The notes under the pieces: generated by a model
What the model was told of the DNA's origin: nothing
What the model saw: only the letters and a program-made list of their open reading frames with translations
The model's database searches: none
Translations under genes and position numbers: made by a program
Part shown: positions 17,101-25,400 of the stretch, piece by piece
Position numbering within the stretch: the stretch's first letter is position 1
Layout: every line of letters starts with the position of its first letter
Source: Nitrospirillum amazonense
Lineage (GTDB): Bacteria; Pseudomonadota; Alphaproteobacteria; Azospirillales; Azospirillaceae
NCBI RefSeq assembly: GCF_007828045.1
Contig: NZ_VITN01000024.1
Location: 1 to 64,000, forward strand
Length of the DNA stretch: 64,000 nucleotides
Direction: 5' to 3'

Positions 17101-18261
17101 GCGCAGCGTCTCGTTCGCCCCGCCGCGGACGTGTAGCACCTCGTCGATGGCGGTCAGGGTGGCGACGCCCGCGGGCACGCGATACTGGTCCGCTGGCAGG
17201 CCGCGTTGGTCCAGACGCACAAGATCCGACCACTCGCCGGCGCTGTTGGTCAGTCCCCAGGCCACATGGCCGTTGCTTCCCGCGATGAGCAGGGGGAAGC
17301 CTGGAAGGGTCACGCCCACCAGCCGGTCCCCGGTGGCGCCCAGCATGATGGCGGCGCGGTAGAACACGTTGGGCATCGCAAACGCCAGGTGCATGTCGTT
17401 GGCGACAAGGGCGCCATCCCCGGCGGCCACGCCACCCCCGACGGCCCAGGCGTTGCTACCCCGAAAGCGCCGGCCCGTTTCCATGTCGAAACTCAGCGGC
17501 TTGGCCTGGACTTGGCGTAGGTCCAGCACCTGGGCCGGCGGCAGGGGCGGGTCGTCCGCGACCGGCCCGACAAGTGGTGCGTCCCAGTCGTGTGAACCGG
17601 TGGGCGCCAGGAAGTCCGCCACCTGCCGGGGCAACGCGTCGTAGAGAGCCGCCCTGCTGTAGTCCTGGTCGGCTTTACTGTCCTGCAACAGGAGATACAT
17701 GTAGAAGACGGACAGCAGGGTGTCCTCTTCCCGCCAGGGCTGGGGCGAAAGCGCCAGCAGGCCGTATTCAAATGGCGGTGCGCCCAGGCGGCGCAAGCCC
17801 TCGTTCACGCCCAGGGTGTAGGCGTGGACCAGTTCCCGCTGCTCTACCGGCAGTTCGCCAAGCACCCGCGTGGCCAGGGCGCGGAAGCGGTGCCGGCGAA
17901 AGTCCCGGTCGATCGGCAGGATGCCGGCGCCGAACAGTTCGGCCAGTTCGCCGGCGGCGGCATGGCGGCCCAAATCCATCTGGAAATAGCGTTCCTGCGC
18001 ATGCAGGAAGCCGAGCGCGTAGGCGGCATCCACCCGGTTTTCCGCCCATATGCTCGGAACACCGTCGGCGTCGCGCTCGATGCGCACGGTTGCCGACAGG
18101 CTTGGACTGGAGACATGGCCATCCAACGCAGGCAGGCTATCCCCCAGCCTTTTGTAGGCCAGGATGGCCAGCACGCCTCCACCGATGGCTGCCACCGCCA
18201 CGAAGCCGAAGACAGTCACGGCCAGCCATTTGCTCCAGCGCCAACGGGGGGGCCACTTCAT
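14122..18261 (-). CDS. Penicillin-acylase-type Ntn hydrolase read through into a c-type haem protein
   Basis: 1379 codons. The ATG at 18261 overlaps the stop of the dioxygenase gene (ATGA). Residues 12-36 are a membrane anchor or uncleaved signal. Residues about 45-800 are a penicillin amidase (peptidase S45) domain: the autoproteolysis and nucleophile site is RFRGSNAWAV with Ser269, followed by ANDMHL and GSNGHVAWGLTN, and near the end PGGQSANPRSPYYG, all family hallmarks. After an Arg/Gly/Pro linker comes a second signal-like segment (residues about 823-842, LLLVLLGLALTPKPAAAA), then a 530-residue domain that begins around YAWQEFIALNWP and ends with a single CMGCH haem c site (1349-1353). 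The S45 part probably removes an acyl group in the periplasm, as PvdQ does for pyoverdine. The second part may be an independent gene: no stop separates them, yet it carries its own export-like signal, with only CTG codons as in-frame start candidates. Confidence 0.83.
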   Translation of the reverse strand: MKWPPRWRWSKWLAVTVFGFVAVAAIGGGVLAILAYKRLGDSLPALDGHVSSPSLSATVRIERDADGVPSIWAENRVDAAYALGFLHAQERYFQMDLGRHAAAGELAELFGAGILPIDRDFRRHRFRALATRVLGELPVEQRELVHAYTLGVNEGLRRLGAPPFEYGLLALSPQPWREEDTLLSVFYMYLLLQDSKADQDYSRAALYDALPRQVADFLAPTGSHDWDAPLVGPVADDPPLPPAQVLDLRQVQAKPLSFDMETGRRFRGSNAWAVGGGVAAGDGALVANDMHLAFAMPNVFYRAAIMLGATGDRLVGVTLPGFPLLIAGSNGHVAWGLTNSAGEWSDLVRLDQRGLPADQYRVPAGVATLTAIDEVLHVRGGANETLRIEQTTWGPVMRHRADGALFAELWIAHFPQAVNLGLLGLERARSLDEAMAAAPLAGVPTQNLVVGDIAGNVGWTLLGPAPRRAAREGGLPSLSSREGDGWSGWLAPSDYPRVQNPGDGRIWSANARVGDGNILRAMGHGYYILGARAGQIRDALRAAPRFDENTMAALQLDDRALFLSRWRGLLLETLKHRPPALGMRTDEAATVVTGSSDRADADAAGYRLVREFRLAADRLAFAPFVGLVAARFPDFKFDATGNQREDSLWRLVTERPAHLLNPRFATWDALLEAAAAEAVTTVAGKDAALSSRPWGEANLLAMRHPMSPFFPFIGHFLDMPPSPLSGDENMPLAELSSHGPVLRLVVSPGHEDRGFLTMPGGQSANPRSPYYGAGHDAWRTGHTTPLLPGPPTHTLWLDRAARARTGGRRPVDRARGRRPGGSAWLLLVLLGLALTPKPAAAATSPSPSGPTFSGVMPPDLRSAKGGAPDATLDEAALYAWQEFIALNWPAKAGKRGTPDIDATFDSQGQPRVWETLRGRVEAYPGVGSPSGGADGTQDYGFDKPPRYIYDPAKVGTPAGQEAGTTAACDPGAAMTSPPWHNLDEPDHGNAQSGLSPAEPFPGRQILLESKVNREHFVYVASRGWYGDKPLRLIKRRTGDYVRTAQEAPPAAKADDPSDETMISFPSGALELKAAWRRLGPLDDPDHYFTSRVRFYQLGKDGLCHQDSKGGPGDTWGLLAFHVMHKTPSAPYFIWATFEQVDTLIAPAPGPDGKPVPLENPDGTLAPAAVALKTAYSPEIKVTPATLDEDQEIRFASADPAEPGLQLFYNQVAEFGLPRIDRIAINRRLYPTPAAIAAVNRRMQAELSAHYPNLPLAHYRLVSVQWRPVDKKPGEFYDGPEEPAVYYASNVVIEPAPVQQAFSGQFTSGFAKASDYLHRTMLFINPKPNPGDPAFLNSFFAGHGTLSGGCMGCHGFRQAYGTDWSFLLERQRVLAPEVKP

Positions 18262-19172
18262 TCCAAGTCTTCCCCCTCGCTGGAGGGACCATCGCCGGCC
18301 GTGACGCGCAGATCGGGGAAGAAGCAACGTTGGCGCCGACCCTGGCCCAGATAGCGCCGCCAGGCGGTACCACCGGTTCCCCGATCCTGCTCCCCACCTT
18401 CCCCCGGGGGGCCACCGGACAGCAACTTCTCGGCCAGCCGGAAATGCGCTGCCGGCCAAGCCTGGTTGAAAAGGCGGTCATAGTCCCGCAGCAGCCCGGT
18501 GACCGCCGGGTCCGCCCGTACCCCCTCGCACGTGGCCGCGTATTTCGCGGCCAGGTTGGTGCGGGTCGATGCTTCGGCCAACGCGCGGAGTTCCGTCAGG
18601 TGCGCGTTCTCAAAATCCAGCAGGGCGGATCCTTCAGTTCCTGGGTCAGTTCCTGAGTTGTCGGTTCCGGAACTTTCAGCCAGCGGCGCGTGGCGCCAGT
18701 ACAGGCTGTCGAACAGGACCGGGAACGGTGTGGCAGGTCCGACGTGGGCTTGACGCTCCGGCGCGGCGAGGTCCCACAGGTTAGCGCTCAGCAGCTCGAT
18801 CTTGCGATACTGGGCCGACTGGAAGCCGCTGGCGGGGGCCAAGGCCTGGCGGAATGCCAGGAACTGCGCCCTATCTATTGTCGCCGCTAGCGTATTCACC
18901 AATCCCACCTGCAGTTTCACCAGGGCGACCAGCCGGCCTAAGGCGGTGGGCCAAACCACGGCGCCGGAGGGGGTGGCCGCCAGCCCGGAAAGGTCGCCCA
19001 GCAAAAGGGCGAAGCCCAACTCCGCCATCTGGTGGATGATGATGAACAGCCGTTCGTCCGTTTCCGCGGTCAGCGGGCGTTGCAAGGAAAGCAGCTCTTC
19101 AAGGCGGAGATAGCGGGCGTAGTCAACGCGGGGCGGCGGGACGAACGCCTTTGCGATGAGGGGAGGCGTCAT
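18258..19172 (-). CDS. Tryptophan 2,3-dioxygenase family protein
   Basis: 304 residues. The start YLRLEELLSLQ, then DERLFIIIHQMAEL, the block FLAFRQALAPASGFQSAQYRKIE and the C-terminal AHFRLAEKLL followed by GTGGT and FFPDLR match haem tryptophan 2,3-dioxygenases in order and spacing. The usual GTGGSSG ends differently here (GTGGTAW), so substrate scope may have shifted. It opens the indole ring of tryptophan (or an analogue) to N-formylkynurenine. No kynurenine formamidase gene was recognised nearby. The start overlaps the stop of the kynurenine monooxygenase gene by 4 bases, and the stop overlaps the acylase start in the same way, which implies coupled translation of the three. Confidence 0.85.
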   Translation of the reverse strand: MTPPLIAKAFVPPPRVDYARYLRLEELLSLQRPLTAETDERLFIIIHQMAELGFALLLGDLSGLAATPSGAVVWPTALGRLVALVKLQVGLVNTLAATIDRAQFLAFRQALAPASGFQSAQYRKIELLSANLWDLAAPERQAHVGPATPFPVLFDSLYWRHAPLAESSGTDNSGTDPGTEGSALLDFENAHLTELRALAEASTRTNLAAKYAATCEGVRADPAVTGLLRDYDRLFNQAWPAAHFRLAEKLLSGGPPGEGGEQDRGTGGTAWRRYLGQGRRQRCFFPDLRVTAGDGPSSEGEDLE

Positions 19173-20518
19173 GCGAGGGGATATCCGATGGTGTCGAGTT
19201 CCGCGACGATGGCGGCCAGGTTCACGTCCTCCCTGCGGGATTTGTTCGCCGTCCAGCGGCTGATGGCCAGATCCTGGCGCCTGGCCCTGGCCAGGGCCTC
19301 GGCATAGGGGATGTCGCTGAATGCCACCATTTCGTAAAGTGGGGTGAAGCGGTCGGGATGGGCGCGGGCCAGTTCCCCCTCGACTTGGCGTCGGAGGCGG
19401 AAGCCGTCCTGGATGACGTGATGGCTCATCTCAGAATAATTGCTGAGGGACAGATCCATGATGGCCTGGACATCGCCGCGCCGCGCCGTGGCGAAGGCCT
19501 TGAAGCATTCGGTCCAGTTCCACCCCCCCGGTTCGGCGGCCGGCACCCCGGCCGCTAATTTCAGGCAATCTTCCAGCGCGCAGTTCATCCCCTGCCCATA
19601 GAATGGCGCCATGGCGTGGGCGGCGTCGCCCAGGACCAGCAAGCCGGGCGCCGCGGTCCAGCTTTCGCAAGAGGTGGTGACGATGCGGCCGGTAGGGTTG
19701 GCGGCGAGCTGCCGATCCAGGTCGCTCAGCAGTGCGCCCTCCACACCGGGGAAAAGGTCGTCGAACAAGGCCTTCTGCGCGTCCAGCGACTGTCGCTCGT
19801 CCAGCCGTCCGTCCCGAGGGAAGAACAACGTGGCGGTGAAGCTGCCTTCCCTGTTGGGCAAGGCGATCAGCATGACGTCGCCGCGCGGCCAGATGTGCAA
19901 CGCGTTCGGCGCCAGCCCCGCGGCGCGATCCGCCGGGATCGCCAACTCCTTATAGCAATGGCGCAGCGTCTCCACCCGGGCGGGGGCGTGCGCCTGCTTG
20001 GCGATGGCGTCCCGCACCAGGGAATGCGTGCCGTCGGCGCCGATCAAGGCGCCGAATGCCATATCCATGGTCCGGCCCAACTCGTCGGCGACGCGAATGG
20101 TTTTCGCGTCTGTGTCAATCGACACGCACCGATGCCCGAACTTCAATGTTAGATTGGGCGTGCCGGCGGCCACGGCGGTCAGCGCGTCGATCAACGTCGA
20201 CCGTCGGACGGAATGGATTGCGCGATTGCCCACTTGATCGTAAGGCTGGAATTCCTCCCCGCCATGCCAGTCGTGAATCTGCCGTCCGAACATGGGAACG
20301 GCCAGCGGGCGGACAAGGTCGATGGCGTCCAGGACCTCAAGCGTCCGGATACCCCGCGCGCTGAGCGCCAGGTTGATGGAACGTCCCTTCGGACGCTGCG
20401 GCAACAACCGAGGATCGGCCTGCGCCTCCAGCACCGTGACCGGAACGCCCCGTCGGGCCAGCAATCCGGCCGCGGCCAGTCCGGCCAGTCCTCCGCCGAT
20501 GATCACGACCTCGGTCAT
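19169..20518 (-). CDS. kmo: Kynurenine 3-monooxygenase (FAD)
   Basis: 449 residues from the ATG at 20518 (GGAG about 7 bases upstream; 17 extra N-terminal codons are possible but precede the FAD motif). The N-terminal dinucleotide fold is VVIIGGGLAGLAAAGLLARRG. The block GRSINLALSARG, the GDAAHAMAPFYGQGMNCALED flavin/substrate motif and the NYSEM region are diagnostic of kynurenine 3-monooxygenase. It hydroxylates kynurenine to 3-hydroxykynurenine with NADPH and O2. It is first in a coupled operon with the tryptophan dioxygenase and the acylase. No kynureninase or 3-hydroxyanthranilate dioxygenase is present, which argues for making a building block rather than catabolism or NAD synthesis. 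The gene is read from a promoter region shared with the divergent MbtH gene. Confidence 0.92.
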   Translation of the reverse strand: MTEVVIIGGGLAGLAAAGLLARRGVPVTVLEAQADPRLLPQRPKGRSINLALSARGIRTLEVLDAIDLVRPLAVPMFGRQIHDWHGGEEFQPYDQVGNRAIHSVRRSTLIDALTAVAAGTPNLTLKFGHRCVSIDTDAKTIRVADELGRTMDMAFGALIGADGTHSLVRDAIAKQAHAPARVETLRHCYKELAIPADRAAGLAPNALHIWPRGDVMLIALPNREGSFTATLFFPRDGRLDERQSLDAQKALFDDLFPGVEGALLSDLDRQLAANPTGRIVTTSCESWTAAPGLLVLGDAAHAMAPFYGQGMNCALEDCLKLAAGVPAAEPGGWNWTECFKAFATARRGDVQAIMDLSLSNYSEMSHHVIQDGFRLRRQVEGELARAHPDRFTPLYEMVAFSDIPYAEALARARRQDLAISRWTANKSRREDVNLAAIVAELDTIGYPLA

Positions 20519-20635
20519 TGAATCTCCGTTCACGCGCGGCGGCAATAGATGGCCGACTGGAAAGCCCATGGGGCATCGTTAGCTGATGCAAAGACGTGCA
20601 GTTTATAATAGATATTGCGCCATATTTTACAATTA

Positions 20636-20664
20636 ATAATAGATCGACTTGGCTTCTCGGTCAA
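20636..20664 (-). promoter_or_regulatory. Sigma70-like promoter for the kynurenine operon
   Basis: On the minus strand TTGACC (20664-20659) is separated by exactly 17 bases from TATTAT (20641-20636), about 118 bases ahead of the monooxygenase start, within an AT-rich divergent region. Confidence 0.5.
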
Positions 20665-20767
20665 GTTTCTCGTTTCCTAATCTAAGGTGATAATCCTTAT
20701 TGGGTGCGTATCCATCTTGCTATGATTAAGGATATGCTTATAGAATTTTAAAAAATGCAGTATGCAA

Positions 20768-20797
20768 TTGACAATTAAAGTAAAATCACCATAATTT
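20768..20797 (+). promoter_or_regulatory. Sigma70-like promoter for mbtH and the type II thioesterase
   Basis: A consensus TTGACA at 20768-20773 is followed after 17-18 bases by ATAATT/TAATTT (20791-20797), about 40 bases before the MbtH start. It lies back to back with the minus-strand promoter. I found no clear operator. Confidence 0.5.
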
Positions 20798-20837
20798 GTG
20801 CGATGCTATCTGAATGATCATTAACGGAGGTCGGAAA

Positions 20838-21041
20838 ATGTCTGTGGGTGACGAGGAAAAATACCAGGTTGTCTTTAACGATGAAGGTCAATACTCTATT
20901 TGGCCGATCGGAAGGGCGTTGCCGCTGGGGTGGTCGTCCGATGGCACGCACGGCGATAAGGAAACTTGCCTTAAGCACATCGAGGCCGTCTGGACGGACA
21001 TGCGACCCCGTAGCCTGCGAGAGGGGACGCGCGTTGGATAA
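20838..21041 (+). CDS. MbtH-like protein
   Basis: 67 residues. GGAGG stands 7 bases before the ATG at 20838; an upstream in-frame ATG at 20814 lacks a site. It carries the family signature from start to end: NDEGQYSIWP, LPLGW, CLKHIEAVWTDMRPRSLR. MbtH proteins bind NRPS adenylation domains and are often needed for their solubility or activity, so it presumably serves one or more of the five A domains here. It is followed 21 bases later by the type II thioesterase. Confidence 0.95.
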   Translation: MSVGDEEKYQVVFNDEGQYSIWPIGRALPLGWSSDGTHGDKETCLKHIEAVWTDMRPRSLREGTRVG

Positions 21042-21062
21042 CCATCGCCATCGGGTGCCGTG

Positions 21063-21917
21063 ATGCCCGCGCCCATCCAGTCCCGGCCTGTTACCGACGG
21101 CGCGCGCACGGTCAGCCCTTGGCTGCGGTTCCCGCGGACGGTCGGCGCTGCGGCCTGCCGTTTGTTCTGCTTCCACCATGCGGGAGGAAGCGCCACGGCC
21201 TTTCGTAACTGGCCGGTCCTTCTGGCCCCCACGGTCGAGGTTGTCGCCGTGCAGCTTCCCGGCCGGGAAAACCGCAGCGTGGAGCCCTTCGAGGCGGACA
21301 TCATGCGCGCCGCCGACAGGATCGCCGCTGAGATCCGGCCCTGGGCGTCGGTGCCCTACTTCCTTTTCGGGCACAGTCTGGGGGCCAGCCTTGCGTTCGA
21401 GGTGGCCCGCCGGCTGGAACGGGACCGCGCCGCGTTGCCGCCCGCGGGCCTGGTGGTGTCGGGGCAGCAGCCGTTCCACCTGCGTCCGCCGCCCGAATCG
21501 CGCGTCCATCGTTCCACCCTGGATGACGCCGCGTTCGTCGCCATGCTGCGGCGCTATAACGGCACCCCCTCTGAAATCCTGGACAACGTTGAACTGCGCG
21601 AGATTTTCCTGCCAATCCTGCGGGCGGATTTCCGGCTTAGCGAATCGCATCCCAACGACGCCGAACCGGTGCGGGCGCCGCTGCTGGTCCTCGGCGGGAG
21701 GGACGACCTGCTGGTGCCGGCGGAAGACCTCGGCGGTTGGCGACGATATGGCCTCGACGACCCCGAGGTCCATGTGCTGCCGGGGGATCATTTCTTCACC
21801 CGTTCGGCAGAGCCCGAAGTCTGCGCGCTGGTGGCGCGGTTCATCGCGGCGCGGTTGGCGTCGTCCGCCTTGTCAGTGACTGCGGGGTATGGCGATGGAA
21901 GGGGCCTGTTGCCATAG
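21063..21917 (+). CDS. Type II thioesterase of the NRPS/PKS system
   Basis: 284 residues from the ATG at 21063 (a GTG directly before it is an alternative). Features: LFCFHHAGGSATAF at the N-terminal oxyanion region, LPGREN, the nucleophile elbow GHSLGA near residue 105, LLVLGGRDDLLVP with the catalytic Asp, and GDHFF with the His. These define editing thioesterases that clear mis-primed or stalled carrier domains. The last 25 or so residues extend past the usual family end and overlap the convergent methyltransferase gene by 130 bases. Confidence 0.92.
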   Translation: MPAPIQSRPVTDGARTVSPWLRFPRTVGAAACRLFCFHHAGGSATAFRNWPVLLAPTVEVVAVQLPGRENRSVEPFEADIMRAADRIAAEIRPWASVPYFLFGHSLGASLAFEVARRLERDRAALPPAGLVVSGQQPFHLRPPPESRVHRSTLDDAAFVAMLRRYNGTPSEILDNVELREIFLPILRADFRLSESHPNDAEPVRAPLLVLGGRDDLLVPAEDLGGWRRYGLDDPEVHVLPGDHFFTRSAEPEVCALVARFIAARLASSALSVTAGYGDGRGLLP

Positions 21918-22450
21918 AGCTGGAACGTATCCGCGTGGCCCGGCCGCACGTTGTTGTAGCCCAGACGGAAGGGCAGCGGCGCCAGCCGCCAGGCCCCGAA
22001 CGCTGACAGCAGTTCCGCTTCCCGCTCCTTTGGGAAGGTCATATACAGAGCCGTCGGCGTATCCGCGTCCGGCTGCCCCGCCACCATTTCCAGAGCCCGG
22101 CGCAGGCGCGTGGCGTCGCTGAAGATCGGGTCGAAGATGACGGCGTCAAACCGCTCCGTTGTCGGTTGCGGGCGCAGAAGGTCGAAAGGGCGATAGCCCG
22201 GCATGCTGGAGAAACGCCGGTCGTAGTCCAGCAGCCGCACCTCGCGGCCCCGCTGGTGCCATTCGTACGCCAGGCGCGGGGTGCAAAGGCAGCAGGGGTT
22301 GGTGAAGTGGTCCAGGCAGTCGGCCAGCAGGCGCACGGTTTCCGCGGAATAAAAGAATTGCCCTAGCGTGAAGTCGGGCGTGACGAACCGGTCCGCTTCC
22401 GCGACATCCAGGGTGAACCATGTGGGCAAGCAGGCTTTCATGGTGGTCAC
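21788..22450 (-). CDS. Methyltransferase-fold protein of the N6-adenine/EEF1A-lysine methyltransferase type
   Basis: 220 residues from the GTG at 22450 (GTGA overlap with the megasynthase stop) or the ATG at 22441. The sequence GQFFYSAETVRLLADCL, then LLDYDRRF and FDAVIFDPIF, fits the pattern of the family that includes eukaryotic EFM5/EEF1AKMT1 (Qx-FWYS-xxT, LLExDxRF, DPPF). Here the catalytic DPPF is DPIF. It closes the operon of the two minus-strand megasynthases, so it could be a tailoring methyltransferase. Eukaryotic members methylate a protein lysine, so the target is open. The Ser/Ala-rich last 40 residues run antisense into the thioesterase gene. I am fairly sure of the fold but not of the activity. 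Confidence 0.6.
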   Translation of the reverse strand: MTTMKACLPTWFTLDVAEADRFVTPDFTLGQFFYSAETVRLLADCLDHFTNPCCLCTPRLAYEWHQRGREVRLLDYDRRFSSMPGYRPFDLLRPQPTTERFDAVIFDPIFSDATRLRRALEMVAGQPDADTPTALYMTFPKEREAELLSAFGAWRLAPLPFRLGYNNVRPGHADTFQLYGNRPLPSPYPAVTDKADDANRAAMNRATSAQTSGSAERVKK

Positions 22451-25400
22451 AGCTCCATCAGTTCGCGTTCGGCGGCGGGATCCGCCAAGGGTGCCTCTAC
22501 CGGGGCCGGGCCGGCGGCGGGTGGTGGCAGCGCCGCGTCGACCAGGAGGGCCAGTCCCTTGACTGTCGGGTTCTGAAAGAAGGATGCCAGGGCGACCTTG
22601 ATTCCGAACCTCTCACGAATGCGGGCCATGAGCTGGGTGGCGGCCAGCGAATCTCCGCCCAGGGTGAAGAAGTCCAGGTCGCACTCGGCGGGCGATAGGC
22701 CCAGCAGCGCGGCCCAGATTCCCCGGACGCGGGCGACCGTGGGACTGCCATCCCCATCCAGATCCGCCGCAGGAGCGTCGGGGGCGGGCTGGCGCAACCC
22801 GCGCGCGACGAGATTGGCCGGCAGCGTGACCTCCGGTGCCCGCATCAGCGCGGCCAAGTCCAGCAGGTGCCGCGCGCCGGCCGGGGTGAACACGGCTTTC
22901 TTGAAGGCCCCGCCCAGATAGGGATCGGTGACGACCATGCGCCAGCCGGCCGTCTCAGGCGACGCCCGTAGCCGAACGGCCATGACGTCGTGCAGTGCGC
23001 CGACGGTGGGCGAACGTTTCATGGCGGCGCCATCCCAAAGGACAAGCGCGATGTCCAGGGGTGTCCCGAAGGCGGTGAGGGCCGCCATCAGGCGGTCGCA
23101 CCGATCGACCGCGCCCAGCGCGCCCGGCGCACTCCAACCGTCGTCCAAGACCGGGTTGGCGCCCTGGGACCAGGGGTCGGCCAGATTGACGATGGCACCA
23201 TGGACCGGCCCCGCCACGGCGCGGATGCGCTCCGCCAAGGACGCGGCGTCCTCCTCCTCCTCCGGCACCAGCACGATGTCCGCGCCGCGTCCGCGTAGCG
23301 GGGTGGCTGCGCCGGTGTCCGCCGCAGACCCATAGACCAATACCAGGCGCGAGAGGCCGGCCTCCAGCAACGTTTCCGCAAGGGCCAAGCCCAGGGGGCC
23401 GCAGCCGTTAAGCAGGACGTAGGTCCGGCCGGGCGGCAAGCGGCGCAACCCCGATCCCGACATTGATCGCGGCAGTTCCAGAGGGTGTTCGGTGCGCAGC
23501 CAGCGGCGGCTCGAACGCCAGGCTACTTCGCGCGGCTGCCCGGCGACAGGGGGAAGACCCAGCAATTCGTCCGCGATGCGGTCAGGATCGGCTTCGGCGG
23601 GGGGAAGGTCTATGTTCACAAGGCGGTCGCGACCCAGCGCCACGCGGGCGTACCCGTGGGCGGCCACGGCGTGCACGTCGATCACTTCGTTGCCCAGGAT
23701 GGTATGGACGGGGAACGTCACCAGGCAGCACCGTGTGCGGCCGGGCAGGCTTGACAAGGCCAGCAGGGTCTCGGCCAGCGGCCAGGTGGCGTCGCCATCC
23801 CCGGACGGCAGGAAATAGATAATGCCATCGCCACCCCCGGCGGGCCACATGGCCAGGCGCCCCGCCAGATCGTCCCCGGCGACCGCTGTCGGCCGGTACG
23901 CGACCAGGCCGCGCTGGCGCATGGCTCCGATCAGCGGCTCGGCCAGGGTGGCATGGTCCCCGGCGATCAGCCAACGCCGCGGCACCTCTTCCGGTGAGGT
24001 GAGTGGCAAGGGCGCGGATGTCCAGCCAGGAGTGCTGGGCCCGGCCGCGCCGCCGCCGTCGCCGTGCGCCGGGACCGGTCCCGTCCCGGCGCCGTACCAA
24101 TGGCGCCGTCGGCGGAAGGGATAGCCGGGCAGGGCTGTGCGACGGTATGCCGGGTCGGCGAACCGCCAGCGGACGGGCACACCGCGCGCCCAGAGGTCCC
24201 CAAGCGCTGCCGCCCAGCGGCGGTCCTCTGTCTCGTCCTCCCCTGGGCCAGGCATGAGGCTGATGGTGGTATGGTTGCCGAATGACGGATGGCGCCGCGC
24301 CAGGGTGATCAGGGGGACGCCGGCGCCGATTTCAACCAGCACGGCCTTCGGATCAGCCAGAGCCCCCGCCAGGTTGTCCGCCAGTCGCACAGTCCTGCTC
24401 AGTTGGTCGGCCCAATAGCGGGGATCCGCGATGTGGGCGGCGTCCAGCCATTGGCCGGTGACATTGCAGGCGACCGGCACCGCAGGCGCGCGCCATGATA
24501 TCTCGGCGGCTTCGGCGACCAACTCATCCAGCCAAGGAAGCAGGTGGCGGGAATGTGCGGCATGATCCACCTGCACCCGGCGGCATCGCACGCCCTCGGC
24601 CGTCCATCGCGCCTCCAATGCGGTCAGCGTCGCCACCGCTCCCGACACCACGCACTGTGCCGGGCCGTTGACGATGGCGATGTCGCAGCTATCGTCGATC
24701 CGCGCGCGTACCGTCGCCTCATCCAAGGCGACGGACATCATGCCGCCTTCCGCCCGCGCCACGATACGGCTGCGCGCCACCACTAGGCGCGCCGCTTCCG
24801 CCAGGGTCATGGCACCGGCGATGCACGCCGCCGTTACCTCTCCGATGCTGAGCCCGACCAGGGCGGCTGGGCGGACACCCTGGTCCGCCAGCGCCTCGGC
24901 CAGGGCGAAACTGACGATGAAGACCAGGCATTGGGTGCGCACATGGTCCCGCAGCCGTCGTGCCGGCTGGTCGTCATCCTCCCGCTCGGCGAACGCGCCC
25001 GCCAGATCGGTGATATCCAAGGCCGCGAACGCCGCGAGGGCCTGGTCCACGGCGGCGCGGAACGCCGGATTGGCGGCATACAGCCGCCGGCCCATCCGCT
25101 CGTGTTGCCCACCATGACCGGAAACCAGGAAGATCACGGGCGGCTGTTCCGCCGCCGCATCGCCCGCGACGCCCCCTTTGGTCAACCGGGCCAATTCCGT
25201 AATGGCGTCCTCCATGGTGGCGGCGACACAGGTAGCCCGCACCGCATGGTGGCGGCGACCGGTCGCCAGGGTGAACGCAACCTCGGCCAGGGGGGGTGGT
25301 TCGGGGCCCAGCAGGCGCTCGCGCAGGCGGGCGGCTTGGTTGGCCAACCCTTCCGCGTCCGCGGCGGACAGCAGCAGGGTCTCCACGCGATTGGGTGCCG

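Noticed and set aside
18258-20518. Reading the kynurenine genes as part of tryptophan catabolism or quinolinate/NAD synthesis
   Set aside because: No formamidase, kynureninase or 3-hydroxyanthranilate dioxygenase is present, and the genes are coupled to the acylase beside the NRPS accessory genes.
20581-20837. Possible Fur or Irr operator in the divergent promoter region, which would support a siderophore role
   Set aside because: AT-rich stretches and a 6-bp inverted repeat (tcctta/taagga) are present, but nothing close to the known palindromic boxes could be seen.
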